Of a DNA stretch of 7,387 nt, positions 1 through 7,387 are shown piece after piece. The translations under genes and the position numbers were made by a program. This DNA comes from Clostridia bacterium (GTDB lineage: Bacteria > Bacillota_A > Clostridia > Christensenellales > Aristaeellaceae), in assembly GCA_009783365.1 (NCBI GenBank), contig WRHG01000089.1, positions 1 through 7,387 on the forward strand, written 5' to 3'. How positions within the stretch are numbered: position 1 is the first letter of the stretch; the number at the start of each line of letters is the position of its first letter. The notes under the pieces are model-generated. The model made no database searches. It worked only from the letters and a program-made list of their open reading frames with translations, and was not told where the DNA came from.

Positions 1-93
1 GCATACAATCACCGTTATTATAGTCGCGCCTACGGCAAATGACAAGTACCAATTTTTGATTTCATGTGTTTTTTGCGCTTTTTTTTGGGGCAC
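1..93 (-). CDS. Possible 5' end of a leftward membrane-protein gene, cut by the window edge
   Basis: Reading the minus strand from a GTG at 93-91, 31 codons stay open to the window edge. The first 13 residues are rich in Lys and Gln (PQKKAQKTHEIK). They are followed by a hydrophobic run (WYLSFAVGATIITVIVC), as expected for a cytoplasmic basic tail leading into a first membrane segment. An AGGA sequence at 104-107 lies 10 nt upstream of the GTG and could serve as ribosome-binding site. No ATG is available in this frame before an in-frame stop near 143-145, so the start would have to be GTG or another non-ATG codon. The opposite strand also reads as hydrophobic here, so composition alone is weak evidence. 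The family cannot be told from so short a piece. If real, it diverges from the lipoprotein gene. Confidence 0.3.
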   Translation of the reverse strand, partial: MPQKKAQKTHEIKNWYLSFAVGATIITVIVC

Positions 94-127
94 AACCGCC
101 GCATCCTTTTGAATGGTGCATTTTGGC

Positions 128-156
128 TTGACAAACCAGGGTCCTCACATTATCAT
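128..156 (+). promoter_or_regulatory. Sigma-A type promoter for the lipoprotein gene
   Basis: A perfect -35 box TTGACA lies at 128-133 and a -10 box TATCAT (5 of 6 consensus bases) at 151-156, with an ideal 17-nt spacer. Transcription should start near 162-164, giving an untranslated leader of about 100 nt before the lipoprotein start. A short tandem repeat of ATGAAAT (155-168) follows the -10 box. I recognise no operator there. Confidence 0.8.
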
Positions 157-193
157 GAAATATGAAATCATGTGTTTATCGTAACATGCCAAC

Positions 194-220
194 GCGGATT
201 TTACCGAGGGGCGAGTCCGC
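194..220 (+). other. Potential hairpin in the lipoprotein mRNA leader
   Basis: GCGGATT (194-200) can pair with AGTCCGC (214-220) as a 7-bp stem with one G-U pair, around a 13-nt loop. It lies between the predicted transcription start and the ribosome-binding site at 247-251. It matches no riboswitch class I know, has no T-run, and may be chance in GC-rich DNA. Confidence 0.25.
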
Positions 221-246
221 CGCCAAGCCAATGCAAGAGGATCCAT

Positions 247-251
247 GGAGG
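247..251 (+). promoter_or_regulatory. Ribosome-binding site deciding the lipoprotein start
   Basis: GGAGG at 247-251 overlaps the in-frame ATG at 245, which therefore cannot be the start it serves. It lies 8 nt before GTG 260 and 11 nt before ATG 263. Either downstream codon fits, and both leave the same lysine-led signal peptide. Confidence 0.75.
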
Positions 252-262
252 ATAACAGAGTG

Positions 263-796
263 ATGAAAAAATGGATCGCATGTGTGAGCAGCCTGTTGCT
301 GGTAGCGTTGCTGGCCGGTTGCGACACCGCCGGTAACGTGGATCAGGCAACGCCCGCACCCAGCCTGGAAGGTGCTGTTAAGGAAGTGGCTTTGGGCAAG
401 TATCGGCTTAAGGTCCCGGAGGATTGGACGGAAGTCGCTCCTGCTGCCGGCGGAGAGGGCCTGCTGCAATTTCATTTCACCGAGGATGGGAAAGCAGGAG
501 AATGCACCATGAACGTGGCGCAGCTTGACGGCGCGGATTCGCCGGGTATGGCCGCATCCTACCTTCATTTGTTAAGCCGTTTTTTGGAGATGGAAGAGGT
601 GACTCAGACGGCTCTCGGAGAACGGCAGTTTTCTCTGACGGATTTTCAGATGAATGGCCTCACCGTGTCCGTAGCGGCTTTTCAACAGGGAGAGGACCTG
701 CTGCTGATCTTCGTCCAGGGCCTTGAAGACACCGACCGGCAACAGGAAATTGTTACTGCGTTGGCCGCCGCCTTTGCGGAGGGCCAATCAAAATAG
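263..796 (+). CDS. Small secreted lipoprotein of unknown function
   Basis: The 177-residue product begins with a textbook lipoprotein signal: basic MKKW, a hydrophobic core, then the lipobox LLAGC with the lipidated Cys at residue 20. It should be exported by Sec, diacylated by Lgt, cut by LspA and anchored on the outer face of the cytoplasmic membrane. A short Ala/Pro/Thr-rich linker (about 24-37) leads to one mixed alpha/beta domain of about 130 residues. This contains YRLKVPEDW near its start and a hydrophobic strand LLLIFVQGL near its end. That pattern is loosely like PsbP/DcrB-type lipoprotein domains, but this is only an impression. No catalytic motif is visible. The residue after the Cys is Asp. 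The gene has its own promoter and terminator, so it appears to be transcribed alone. The ATG at 263 was chosen over the ATG at 245, which the ribosome-binding site overlaps. Confidence 0.85.
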   Translation: MKKWIACVSSLLLVALLAGCDTAGNVDQATPAPSLEGAVKEVALGKYRLKVPEDWTEVAPAAGGEGLLQFHFTEDGKAGECTMNVAQLDGADSPGMAASYLHLLSRFLEMEEVTQTALGERQFSLTDFQMNGLTVSVAAFQQGEDLLLIFVQGLEDTDRQQEIVTALAAAFAEGQSK

Positions 797-814
797 TGGG
801 GAACAGATGAGTAG

Positions 815-838
815 CCTGGGCGTTAGCCCGGGTTTCTT
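815..838 (+). terminator. Factor-independent terminator after the lipoprotein gene
   Basis: CCTGGGC (815-821) pairs with GCCCGGG (826-832) as a 7-bp GC-rich stem, including one U-G pair, with a GTTA loop. TTTCTT (833-838) follows. It begins 18 nt after the lipoprotein stop. On the minus strand it lacks a T-run, so it should stop rightward transcription only. Its T-run reaches the stop codon of the convergent ybaK-like gene. Confidence 0.75.
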
Positions 839-1385
839 ACTTTACCTTGCCTACGTCTACCCATCTTTTCGCGGCCGCGGCCAGCCACAGTTCCTCTGGC
901 GTTAGGTCTACGGCGCTGGCGGCGGTGCCTGCCGAGGGATACACCCTGCCGAAGCGGCGCAAGGATTCGTCCAGGTATACGGACACGCCGGGCGGCAACG
1001 CAAATGGGCACACGCCGCCCACCGTATAACCCACCAGCGTTTCCACCTGGCAGGGTTTTAGCATCACGGCTTTTTGGCGGAATACGGCCTTGAACTTACG
1101 ATTATCAATCATGGCGTCCCCGGCCATAACCACCAGCACTGCCTGGTCCTCTACCAGGAAGGACAAGGTTTTGGCAATACATTGGGGCGAGCAGCCCACA
1201 GCCAGGGCAGCCTCTTCCACCGTGGCGCTGGACACCTCAAACTCCATGACCCGGCCCTCCAGGTTCCATTGGCGCAAATAGTCCCTCACCCGCGCAATAC
1301 CGGGGCCGGCGCCCCGGGCCTGTTTCCCGGTGCGGGGGCTTTCCTTTTCAAACCCCATTGCGGATTCGCCCCTTCCGCCGCTCAT
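837..1385 (-). CDS. YbaK/EbsC-family aminoacyl-tRNA deacylase
   Basis: Members of this family are cytoplasmic free-standing editing proteins that hydrolyse mischarged tRNA, for example Cys-tRNA(Pro) by YbaK. From the ATG at 1385 the product is 182 residues. The domain runs from about residue 30 to near the end. IAKTL carries the conserved lysine (K72 here), matching the functionally essential YbaK lysine. Also visible are AGDAMID (about 88-94), the conserved VGGVCPF loop (122-128) and VYLDESL (about 136-142). The VGGVCPF form is typical of clostridial relatives whose substrate is mostly untested. The start is uncertain. ATG 1385 forms an ATGA overlap with the leuS stop but has no clear ribosome-binding site. 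ATG 1358 has AAGGGG at 1369-1374, 10 nt upstream. Both leave 20-30 residues before the domain. It is the last gene of the operon, suggesting a proofreading role beside the synthetases. The tRNA it edits cannot be read from sequence. Confidence 0.85.
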   Translation of the reverse strand: MSGGRGESAMGFEKESPRTGKQARGAGPGIARVRDYLRQWNLEGRVMEFEVSSATVEEAALAVGCSPQCIAKTLSFLVEDQAVLVVMAGDAMIDNRKFKAVFRQKAVMLKPCQVETLVGYTVGGVCPFALPPGVSVYLDESLRRFGRVYPSAGTAASAVDLTPEELWLAAAAKRWVDVGKVK

Positions 1386-3796
1386 TTTATAATCAAGTTG
1401 CATAGGCGGCCCGGTACAAAAATCACCTTGGCGATAGGCCTGCCACCCGCTATGGCTTTAACGTCGGGATGATCGGGCAACGCCAGGCGGGCCTGCTCGG
1501 CGGTCATGTCCGGGCTCACCATCAAATGCCCGCGTACTTTGCCGTTAACCTGCACGGCAATTTCCACTTGGCTGCGCTTCATAGCGGTCTCGTCATACTT
1601 GGGCCAGGGGGCCAGGGTAAGGTTGCCAAAACCAAGTATTTCGGCCATTTCCTCGCAAATGTGGGGCGCAACCGGTGTTAACAGCAGCAACAGGGTTTTC
1701 AATTCGCCGCTGGTGCAGCCTCCCGCGCCGTAGAACTCGTTCACCAGACTCATCATGGCGGCGATGGCCGTATTGTACTTCATAGCCTCGTAGTCTTCGC
1801 CTACCTTTTTGATGGTCTCGTGGAGGAGGGGAGTCAGATGCTGCTGAAAACTGCCGGGTTTCAGCATGCCGGCGAGACGCCACACCCGTTCCAGAAAGCG
1901 GCGGCATCCGCGGGCTCCGTTGGTACTCCAGGGAATGGCCTGGTCAAAGGCTCCCATGAACATTTCATACAGGCGGAAAGCGTCGGCGCCCAGGTCGGCC
2001 ACGATATCGTCGGGGTTGATGACATTGCCGCGGGATTTTGACATCTTTTCGTTGTTTTCCCCCAATACCATGCCATGGCTTGTGCGTTTCAGGTACGGTT
2101 CCGGCGATGAAACAAGCCCTAAATCATGGAGCACCTGGTGCCAGAACCGGCTGTATAGCAGATGGAGCGTCGTGTGTTCCATACCGCCGTTATACCAGTC
2201 CACAGGCATAAAGGCGTCAAGTGGTTGCCTGCCTGCGAAAGCCTTGTGGTTATGGGGGTCGCAATAGCGCAGGAAGTACCAGCTGCTGCCGGCCCATTGG
2301 GGCATGGTGTCGGTTTCCCGTTTGGCGGATGCCCCGCAGGACGGACAGGGAACATTCACCCAATCTGAAATGGCGGACAAGGGGCTTTCCCCGTCGTCCG
2401 TGGGCTCATAACGCTCCACCTCCGGCAACAGCACGGGAAGTTCGCTTTCCGGAACAGGTACGGCGCCGCAATGGGGGCACTCCACCACCGGTATGGGTTC
2501 GCCCCAGTACCGCTGGCGGCTGAAAACCCAATCCCGCAGCTTGTATTGTACCTTGCGGGCGCCCAGGTTCTTCTCCTCCAGCCAGATTGTAATTTTCTTC
2601 TTGGCCTCTGCTACGGACAGGCCGTTTATCAGCCCGCTGTTCACCATCACGCCCTCGCTGATATCCTCGTAGGCTTCTTGCCGGATATCCCCGCCGGCCA
2701 CCACTTCCACCATGGGAAGGCCGAATTTTTTGGCAAAGGCCCAGTCGCGGCTGTCATGAGCCGGTACCGCCATGATGGCTCCGGTACCGTAGCTCATTAG
2801 CACGTAGTCGCTGACCCAAATCGGGATCTCCGCGCCCGTGGCCGGGTTAACGGCCCATAAGCCGCGCAGCTCTACGCCTGTTTTATCTTTGACCAGCTCC
2901 GTGCGTTCAAAATCGCTTTTTTTTGCGGCGGCGGCGCGATAGTCCCTTACGGCGTCCAGGTTGCCGATACGTCCGGCCTGCTTCTCAATAGCCGGATGCT
3001 CCGGGCTCAGTACCATGTACGTAGCCCCGAAGAGCGTATCCGGCCTGGTGGTATACACCCGCAGCGTTTCATCCGTGCCCGCCAGACGAAAATCCACCTC
3101 CGCGCCTTCACTGCGGCCAATCCAGTTACGCTGCTGAATTTTTACCTTCTCAATGAAATCCACGGTATCCAGTCCGTCCAGCAGCTTTTGGGCGTAGTCG
3201 GTGATCCGGAGCATCCATTGCTTTTTCACCTTGCGCACCACTTCGCCCCCGCAGCGCTCGCAGGCTCCGGCAACCACTTCTTCGTTGGCCAAGCCGCACT
3301 TGCAGCTTACGCACCAGTTGATGGGGATTTCGGCCTTATATGCCAAGCCCTTTTGAAATAATTGCAGGAAAATCCATTGGGTCCAGCGGTAATACGACGG
3401 ATCCGTGGTGCTGAGTTCCCGGCTGTAATCGAAGCTGAATCCCAGCCTTTTCAGCTGGGCGCGGAACCGGTTTATATTCTCCGCCGTCACCGCCGCCGGA
3501 TGCACATGATTCTTGATGGCGTAGTTCTCCGTAGGCAGACCGAAGGCATCAAAACCGATGGGATAGAGAACGTTGAAGCCCTCCATCCTCCGCTTTCTGG
3601 CGATGATGTCCAAGGCTGTGTTGCTTCGCGGATGGCCTACGTGCAGCCCGCTGCCGCTGGGGTACGGAAACTCGATTAAACAATAATATTTGGGCTTTTC
3701 ACTGGGAAATTGCGCGGTAAACACCCCGCTTTCGTCCCAGCGCTTCTGCCATTTCGGCTCAATGATTTCCGGTTGGTAGGGCTGCAGGTCCTTCAT
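1382..3796 (-). CDS. leuS: Leucyl-tRNA synthetase (LeuRS)
   Basis: This cytoplasmic class I synthetase charges tRNA(Leu) with leucine using ATP. The 804 residues carry a complete set of domains. The class I signature HVGH is at 52-55. A zinc-binding-type insertion has C162, C165, C167, C179 and C182. The CP1 editing domain includes the Thr-rich VYTTRPDTLFG (247-257) and GTGAIMAVPAHDSRD (337-351), with the conserved Asp region used to remove mischarged amino acids. A second Cys cluster has CPHC at 440-443 and CPSC at 484-487. The core motif TMPQWAGSSWYF is at 497-508 and KMSKS is intact at 584-588. The protein ends with the anticodon-binding and C-terminal domain (VNGKVRG). Length fits the family's lower range. 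AGGAGG (3805-3810) lies 8 nt before the ATG. gltX is 36 nt upstream, and the stop can overlap the next gene's ATG, so co-translation is likely. Nothing appears truncated. Confidence 0.97.
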   Translation of the reverse strand: MKDLQPYQPEIIEPKWQKRWDESGVFTAQFPSEKPKYYCLIEFPYPSGSGLHVGHPRSNTALDIIARKRRMEGFNVLYPIGFDAFGLPTENYAIKNHVHPAAVTAENINRFRAQLKRLGFSFDYSRELSTTDPSYYRWTQWIFLQLFQKGLAYKAEIPINWCVSCKCGLANEEVVAGACERCGGEVVRKVKKQWMLRITDYAQKLLDGLDTVDFIEKVKIQQRNWIGRSEGAEVDFRLAGTDETLRVYTTRPDTLFGATYMVLSPEHPAIEKQAGRIGNLDAVRDYRAAAAKKSDFERTELVKDKTGVELRGLWAVNPATGAEIPIWVSDYVLMSYGTGAIMAVPAHDSRDWAFAKKFGLPMVEVVAGGDIRQEAYEDISEGVMVNSGLINGLSVAEAKKKITIWLEEKNLGARKVQYKLRDWVFSRQRYWGEPIPVVECPHCGAVPVPESELPVLLPEVERYEPTDDGESPLSAISDWVNVPCPSCGASAKRETDTMPQWAGSSWYFLRYCDPHNHKAFAGRQPLDAFMPVDWYNGGMEHTTLHLLYSRFWHQVLHDLGLVSSPEPYLKRTSHGMVLGENNEKMSKSRGNVINPDDIVADLGADAFRLYEMFMGAFDQAIPWSTNGARGCRRFLERVWRLAGMLKPGSFQQHLTPLLHETIKKVGEDYEAMKYNTAIAAMMSLVNEFYGAGGCTSGELKTLLLLLTPVAPHICEEMAEILGFGNLTLAPWPKYDETAMKRSQVEIAVQVNGKVRGHLMVSPDMTAEQARLALPDHPDVKAIAGGRPIAKVIFVPGRLCNLIIK

Positions 3797-3822
3797 GGCG
3801 GTTTCCTCCTGATGCGAGATAG

Positions 3823-3877
3823 GGGCGGATCCTTAATGAGGGCGGATCCTTTCAAGGGGATGGGTCCCCCTTTCAAG
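3823..3877. repeat. Cluster of short direct and inverted repeats at the gltX 3' end
   Basis: GGGCGGATCCTT occurs twice, at 3823-3834 and 3840-3851, 17 nt apart start to start; the gltX stop codon lies between and within the copies. Next to it, CCTTTCAAG is repeated at 3849-3857 and 3869-3877. AAGGGG (3854-3859) can pair with CCCCTT (3867-3872) across a 7-nt loop. The cluster encodes the last residues of GluRS and the start of the gap before leuS. It resembles a small REP-like element or replication-slippage product, but only one copy is in the window. Confidence 0.6.
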
Positions 3878-5310
3878 AAGGGCAATGCCCCTGTCAATCC
3901 GGCGGAGGGTTTCGTCCTTGCCCAGGAGGCAGGCGATTTCGGTGGCGCCGCCGGGGGTACTCTCCTGACCGGAAACGGCTATGCGTACGGGCCACATGAT
4001 CTGCCCGGTTTTCAAGCCGTGCCGGGTAGCCAACGCCATGAGGGCTTCCTTTACCGCGGCTTCGCTGAACTCCGGCAGGCCCGTCAGGGCCGGGCGGGCC
4101 AGGTTCAACACGAAAAGCGCTGTTTCCGGGTCGGTTTTCATTTTTTGGCGGGTGTACAGGGCAATATCGTAATCCGGAAAATCCGCCAGGAACCGCACCA
4201 TGTCCGGTACTTGGCCAAAGACCTGAGTACGGCTGTGCATCAGTGTGGCAAGGAAAGCATAGTCAATGCCCCTGCCCGCCAGCGACATGTCGAACCACGG
4301 GGTTGCCGTCTTTGTATACTCCTGAATGGGCATGCGGCTGATGTATGCGTGATTGAACCAGAGCAGCTTTTCCGTGTTGAAAATAGCGGGGGCTTTTGAT
4401 AGCCCCTTTAAATCAAAGGTTTCCACCAGCTCGGCCAGGGTGAAAAACTCCCGTTCATCACCGGGGCTCCAGCCCAGCAGCGCGATGAAGTTTAGGATGG
4501 CGTCCTTTACGTAGCCCTGCGCCAGCAGATCCTCAAAGCTGGGATCCCCATGGCGCTTGCTGAGTTTGCGGGCGGCGTCCTTCATCACCGGAGGCATGTG
4601 TACATACAGGGGAGGTTTCCAGCCGAATGCCTCGTAGAGCAGATTGTACTTGGGCGTGGAGCTTAAGTATTCCGTACCGCGCATCACATGGGTAATGCCC
4701 ATCAAGTGGTCGTCGACCACATTGGCAAAATTATAGGTGGGTAACCCGTCCGCTTTGATGAGCACGGCATCGTCCAGGGTGTCGCACGGGGCTTCCACAT
4801 GGCCGTAAAGGGCGTCCTCAAAGCCTGCGGCGCCGGTGGTTGGGATATTCTGCCTGATTACGAAGGGTTCTCCGCTTTCCATGCGCCGTGCCGCATCTTG
4901 CCTGGGCAGGCCCAGGCAATACTTATCATACTTCCATTGCCCGGGGGATTTGGCTTCGGCCGTTTCCCGGCGCTCCGCCAACGCTTCCTTGGTACAAAAG
5001 CAAGGGTAGGCGGCGCCCTTTTCCACCAAGCTCATGGCAAGGGGCAGGTATATTTCCTTGCGCTGGCTTTGGATATAGGGGCCAAAATCTCCGCCTACAT
5101 CCGGCCCTTCATCGTAGGTAAGCCCCGCCTGCCTCAGACTTTTATATATCAGCTCCACCGCGCCTTCCACTTCCCGTTCCTGATCCGTGTCCTCAATGCG
5201 CAGGATGAAAGACCCGCCTTTCTTCTTGGCAAACAGGTACGCGTACAGAGCCGTGCGCAGGTTTCCCAGATGCATATAACCCGTTGGGCTGGGGGCAAAT
5301 CGTGTTCGGA

Positions 5311-5314
<4 letters not shown>
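3833..5314 (-). CDS. gltX: Glutamyl-tRNA synthetase (GluRS)
   Basis: This cytoplasmic class I enzyme attaches glutamate to tRNA(Glu). The 493 residues open with RFAPSPTGYMHLGNLRTAL, whose HLGN at 15-18 is the HIGH-type signature. LRIEDTD (38-44) and the second signature KLSKR (250-254) follow. C105, C107 and C133 lie where many bacterial GluRS bind zinc, although a full four-ligand set is not obvious. The C-terminal half is the all-helical anticodon-binding region of bacterial GluRS, ending in PVRIAVSGQ and LLGKDETLRRI (about 442-473). About 20 further residues, ending RGTHPLERIRPH, run past the usual end and overlap a repeat cluster. GGAGAG (5321-5326) lies 6 nt before the ATG, and the ATG overlaps the glnS stop as ATGA. 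With a GlnRS alongside, it is probably the discriminating type that charges only tRNA(Glu), but I cannot prove this from sequence alone. Confidence 0.96.
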
Positions 5315-7005
<1,691 letters not shown>

Positions 7006-7029
7006 GGTGTCGCCTGCCTTTCCTGAGCG

Positions 7030-7047
7030 GAAGCGGGAACCCGCTTC
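7030..7047 (-). other. Perfect inverted repeat in the glnS leader
   Basis: GAAGCGGG and CCCGCTTC (7040-7047 and 7030-7037 on the minus strand) form a perfect 8-bp inverted repeat around TT, so a strong hairpin is expected in the mRNA about 25 nt before the glnS ATG. No T-run follows, so it is not a simple terminator. It could affect ribosome access or mRNA stability. Confidence 0.5.
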
Positions 7048-7050
7048 ATA

Positions 7051-7093
7051 CCGCGGACCGCGGCGTAAAACGGATCCAATGGGCCTTAGGCCC
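7051..7093 (-). other. Further palindromes at the start of the glnS transcript
   Basis: CCGCGG occurs twice, at 7051-7056 and 7058-7063, separated by one base; each copy is itself a palindrome. GGGCC and GGCCC (7081-7093) form a 5-bp inverted repeat around TAA at the predicted transcription start, four bases past the -10 box. The latter is well placed for an operator or a 5'-terminal mRNA hairpin. No T-box signature (GGGTGG..ACCGCG) is present in this leader. Confidence 0.35.
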
Positions 7094-7096
7094 TTT

Positions 7097-7125
7097 ATTA
7101 TAAGGGGAAACATATTTTTTGGCAA
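7097..7125 (-). promoter_or_regulatory. Strong sigma-A promoter for the glnS-gltX-leuS-ybaK operon
   Basis: On the minus strand, a -35 box TTGCCA (7125-7120, 5 of 6 consensus bases) and a perfect -10 box TATAAT (7102-7097) are separated by exactly 17 nt. Transcription should begin near 7090, giving a leader of about 85 nt before the glnS start at 7005. No other convincing promoter was seen between here and position 837, so all four genes are probably read from it. Confidence 0.85.
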
Positions 7126-7180
7126 GGCCCAGGGATCGCCGCGGTTTGTATCGAAATGCATACATCATCATTATTTGCAC

Positions 7181-7185
7181 GGAGG
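7181..7185 (+). promoter_or_regulatory. Ribosome-binding site of the gdh-like short ORF
   Basis: GGAGG at 7181-7185 lies 7 nt before ATG 7193, ideal spacing. It fixes the start at 7193 rather than at the far-upstream ATG in the same frame near 6962, which lies inside glnS. No convincing -35/-10 pair precedes it on the plus strand. Confidence 0.7.
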
Positions 7186-7192
7186 TACCGTT

Positions 7193-7357
7193 ATGGCGGA
7201 ACATAATCCCTATGATAACGTTGTTTCAACGATTACCTCAATTAATGATGCTTATCGGATTCACGATGAGAAAAAAATCACATTGCGCATGGCAGCCTAC
7301 GCGCTCGCGCTTGGAAGACTTACGAAAGTGCGAAAGCTACGCGGGATGTTTCCGTAA
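7193..7357 (+). pseudogene. Glutamate dehydrogenase remnant with internal deletion (N- and C-terminal ends joined)
   Basis: This 54-codon frame has a good start and ribosome-binding site and ends at TAA. Its first residues, MAEHNPYDNVVSTI, resemble the beginning of Glu/Leu/Phe/Val dehydrogenases (NPY-E/D followed by a helix). The rest, from about residue 17, resembles the extreme C-terminus: an H..K stretch, then LRMAAYALALGRL and KLRG. Compare MRLAAYMTGIRK...RFRGWV at the end of Bacillus RocG, quoted from memory. The roughly 350 residues in between, with the catalytic lysine and the Rossmann domain, are missing. The simplest reading is an in-frame internal deletion of an ancestral gdh. The apparent junction is near 7230-7245, beside a short inverted repeat CGTTG/CAACG (7219-7231). 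It cannot have dehydrogenase activity. Alternatives are an unrelated small protein or an assembly join. It is divergent from glnS, and the DNA looks more AT-rich than the operon. Confidence 0.6.
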
Positions 7358-7387
7358 TCAGCCATGTTTTGCGTTTTTCCATTTGTA

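Noticed and set aside
62..177. Repeated TCATGTGTTT at 62-71 and 168-177
   Set aside because: It is a 10-bp match in AT-rich DNA with no symmetry and no relation to the promoter boxes, so chance is the simplest explanation.
815..838. Bidirectional terminator shared with the leftward operon
   Set aside because: On the minus strand the stem has a C-A mismatch and is not followed by a T-run, so only rightward termination is supported.
3710..4399. Long open frame on the plus strand opposite gltX and the leuS 5' end
   Set aside because: It lies antisense to two well-supported synthetase genes, spans their junction and shows no recognisable domain. GC-rich coding DNA commonly opens such frames.
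7006..7093. T-box riboswitch ahead of the synthetase operon
   Set aside because: The leader is only about 85 nt, has no GGGTGG..ACCGCG element and no terminator with a T-run. ACCGCGG near 7053 on the plus strand is only part of the CCGCGG palindromes.
7006..7161. Upstream extension of glnS to the ATG at 7161
   Set aside because: The added 52 residues are not GlnRS-like. The consensus promoter at 7097-7125 lies inside this stretch, so the mRNA would start after that ATG.
7147..7164. Inverted repeat TGTAT/ATACA upstream of the gdh remnant as an operator
   Set aside because: It is only 5 bp per arm with an 8-nt spacer and does not match the cre consensus or another operator I know.

Overview
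The window looks like chromosomal DNA from a GC-rich member of the Firmicutes/Bacillota, most likely class Clostridia. Three things suggest this. The promoters and ribosome-binding sites are of the strong Gram-positive type. The YbaK-family protein and the LeuRS have clostridial-style motifs (VGGVCPF; the TMPQWAGSSWYF version of the LeuRS core). A short lipoprotein has a classic lipobox. This placement comes from remembered family features, not from a database search.

Layout: positions 1-93 may hold the 5' end of a leftward gene cut by the window edge (weak). A strong sigma-A promoter (128-156) drives a rightward lipoprotein gene (263-796), which ends at a factor-independent terminator (815-838). 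From there to about 7005 everything is one leftward operon, read glnS - gltX - leuS - ybaK-like. It starts from a near-consensus promoter at 7097-7125. The glnS/gltX and leuS/ybaK junctions can each be read as a 4-nt ATGA overlap, and gltX and leuS are 36 nt apart. On the other side of the glnS promoter, a rightward 54-codon ORF (7193-7357) looks like the two ends of a glutamate dehydrogenase joined together, with the catalytic core missing.

The operon encodes three class I aminoacyl-tRNA synthetases (Gln, Glu, Leu) and one free-standing aminoacyl-tRNA deacylase-type protein, so it is a tRNA charging and proofreading unit. Its notable point is a dedicated GlnRS joined directly to GluRS, in a group of bacteria that often makes Gln-tRNA by the indirect GatCAB route. 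I found no tRNA, rRNA, CRISPR array, insertion sequence or phage gene. I see no clearly new multi-gene system. The items most worth a second look are the gdh remnant, the repeat cluster at the 3' end of gltX, the hairpin-rich leader of glnS, and the make-up of the operon.
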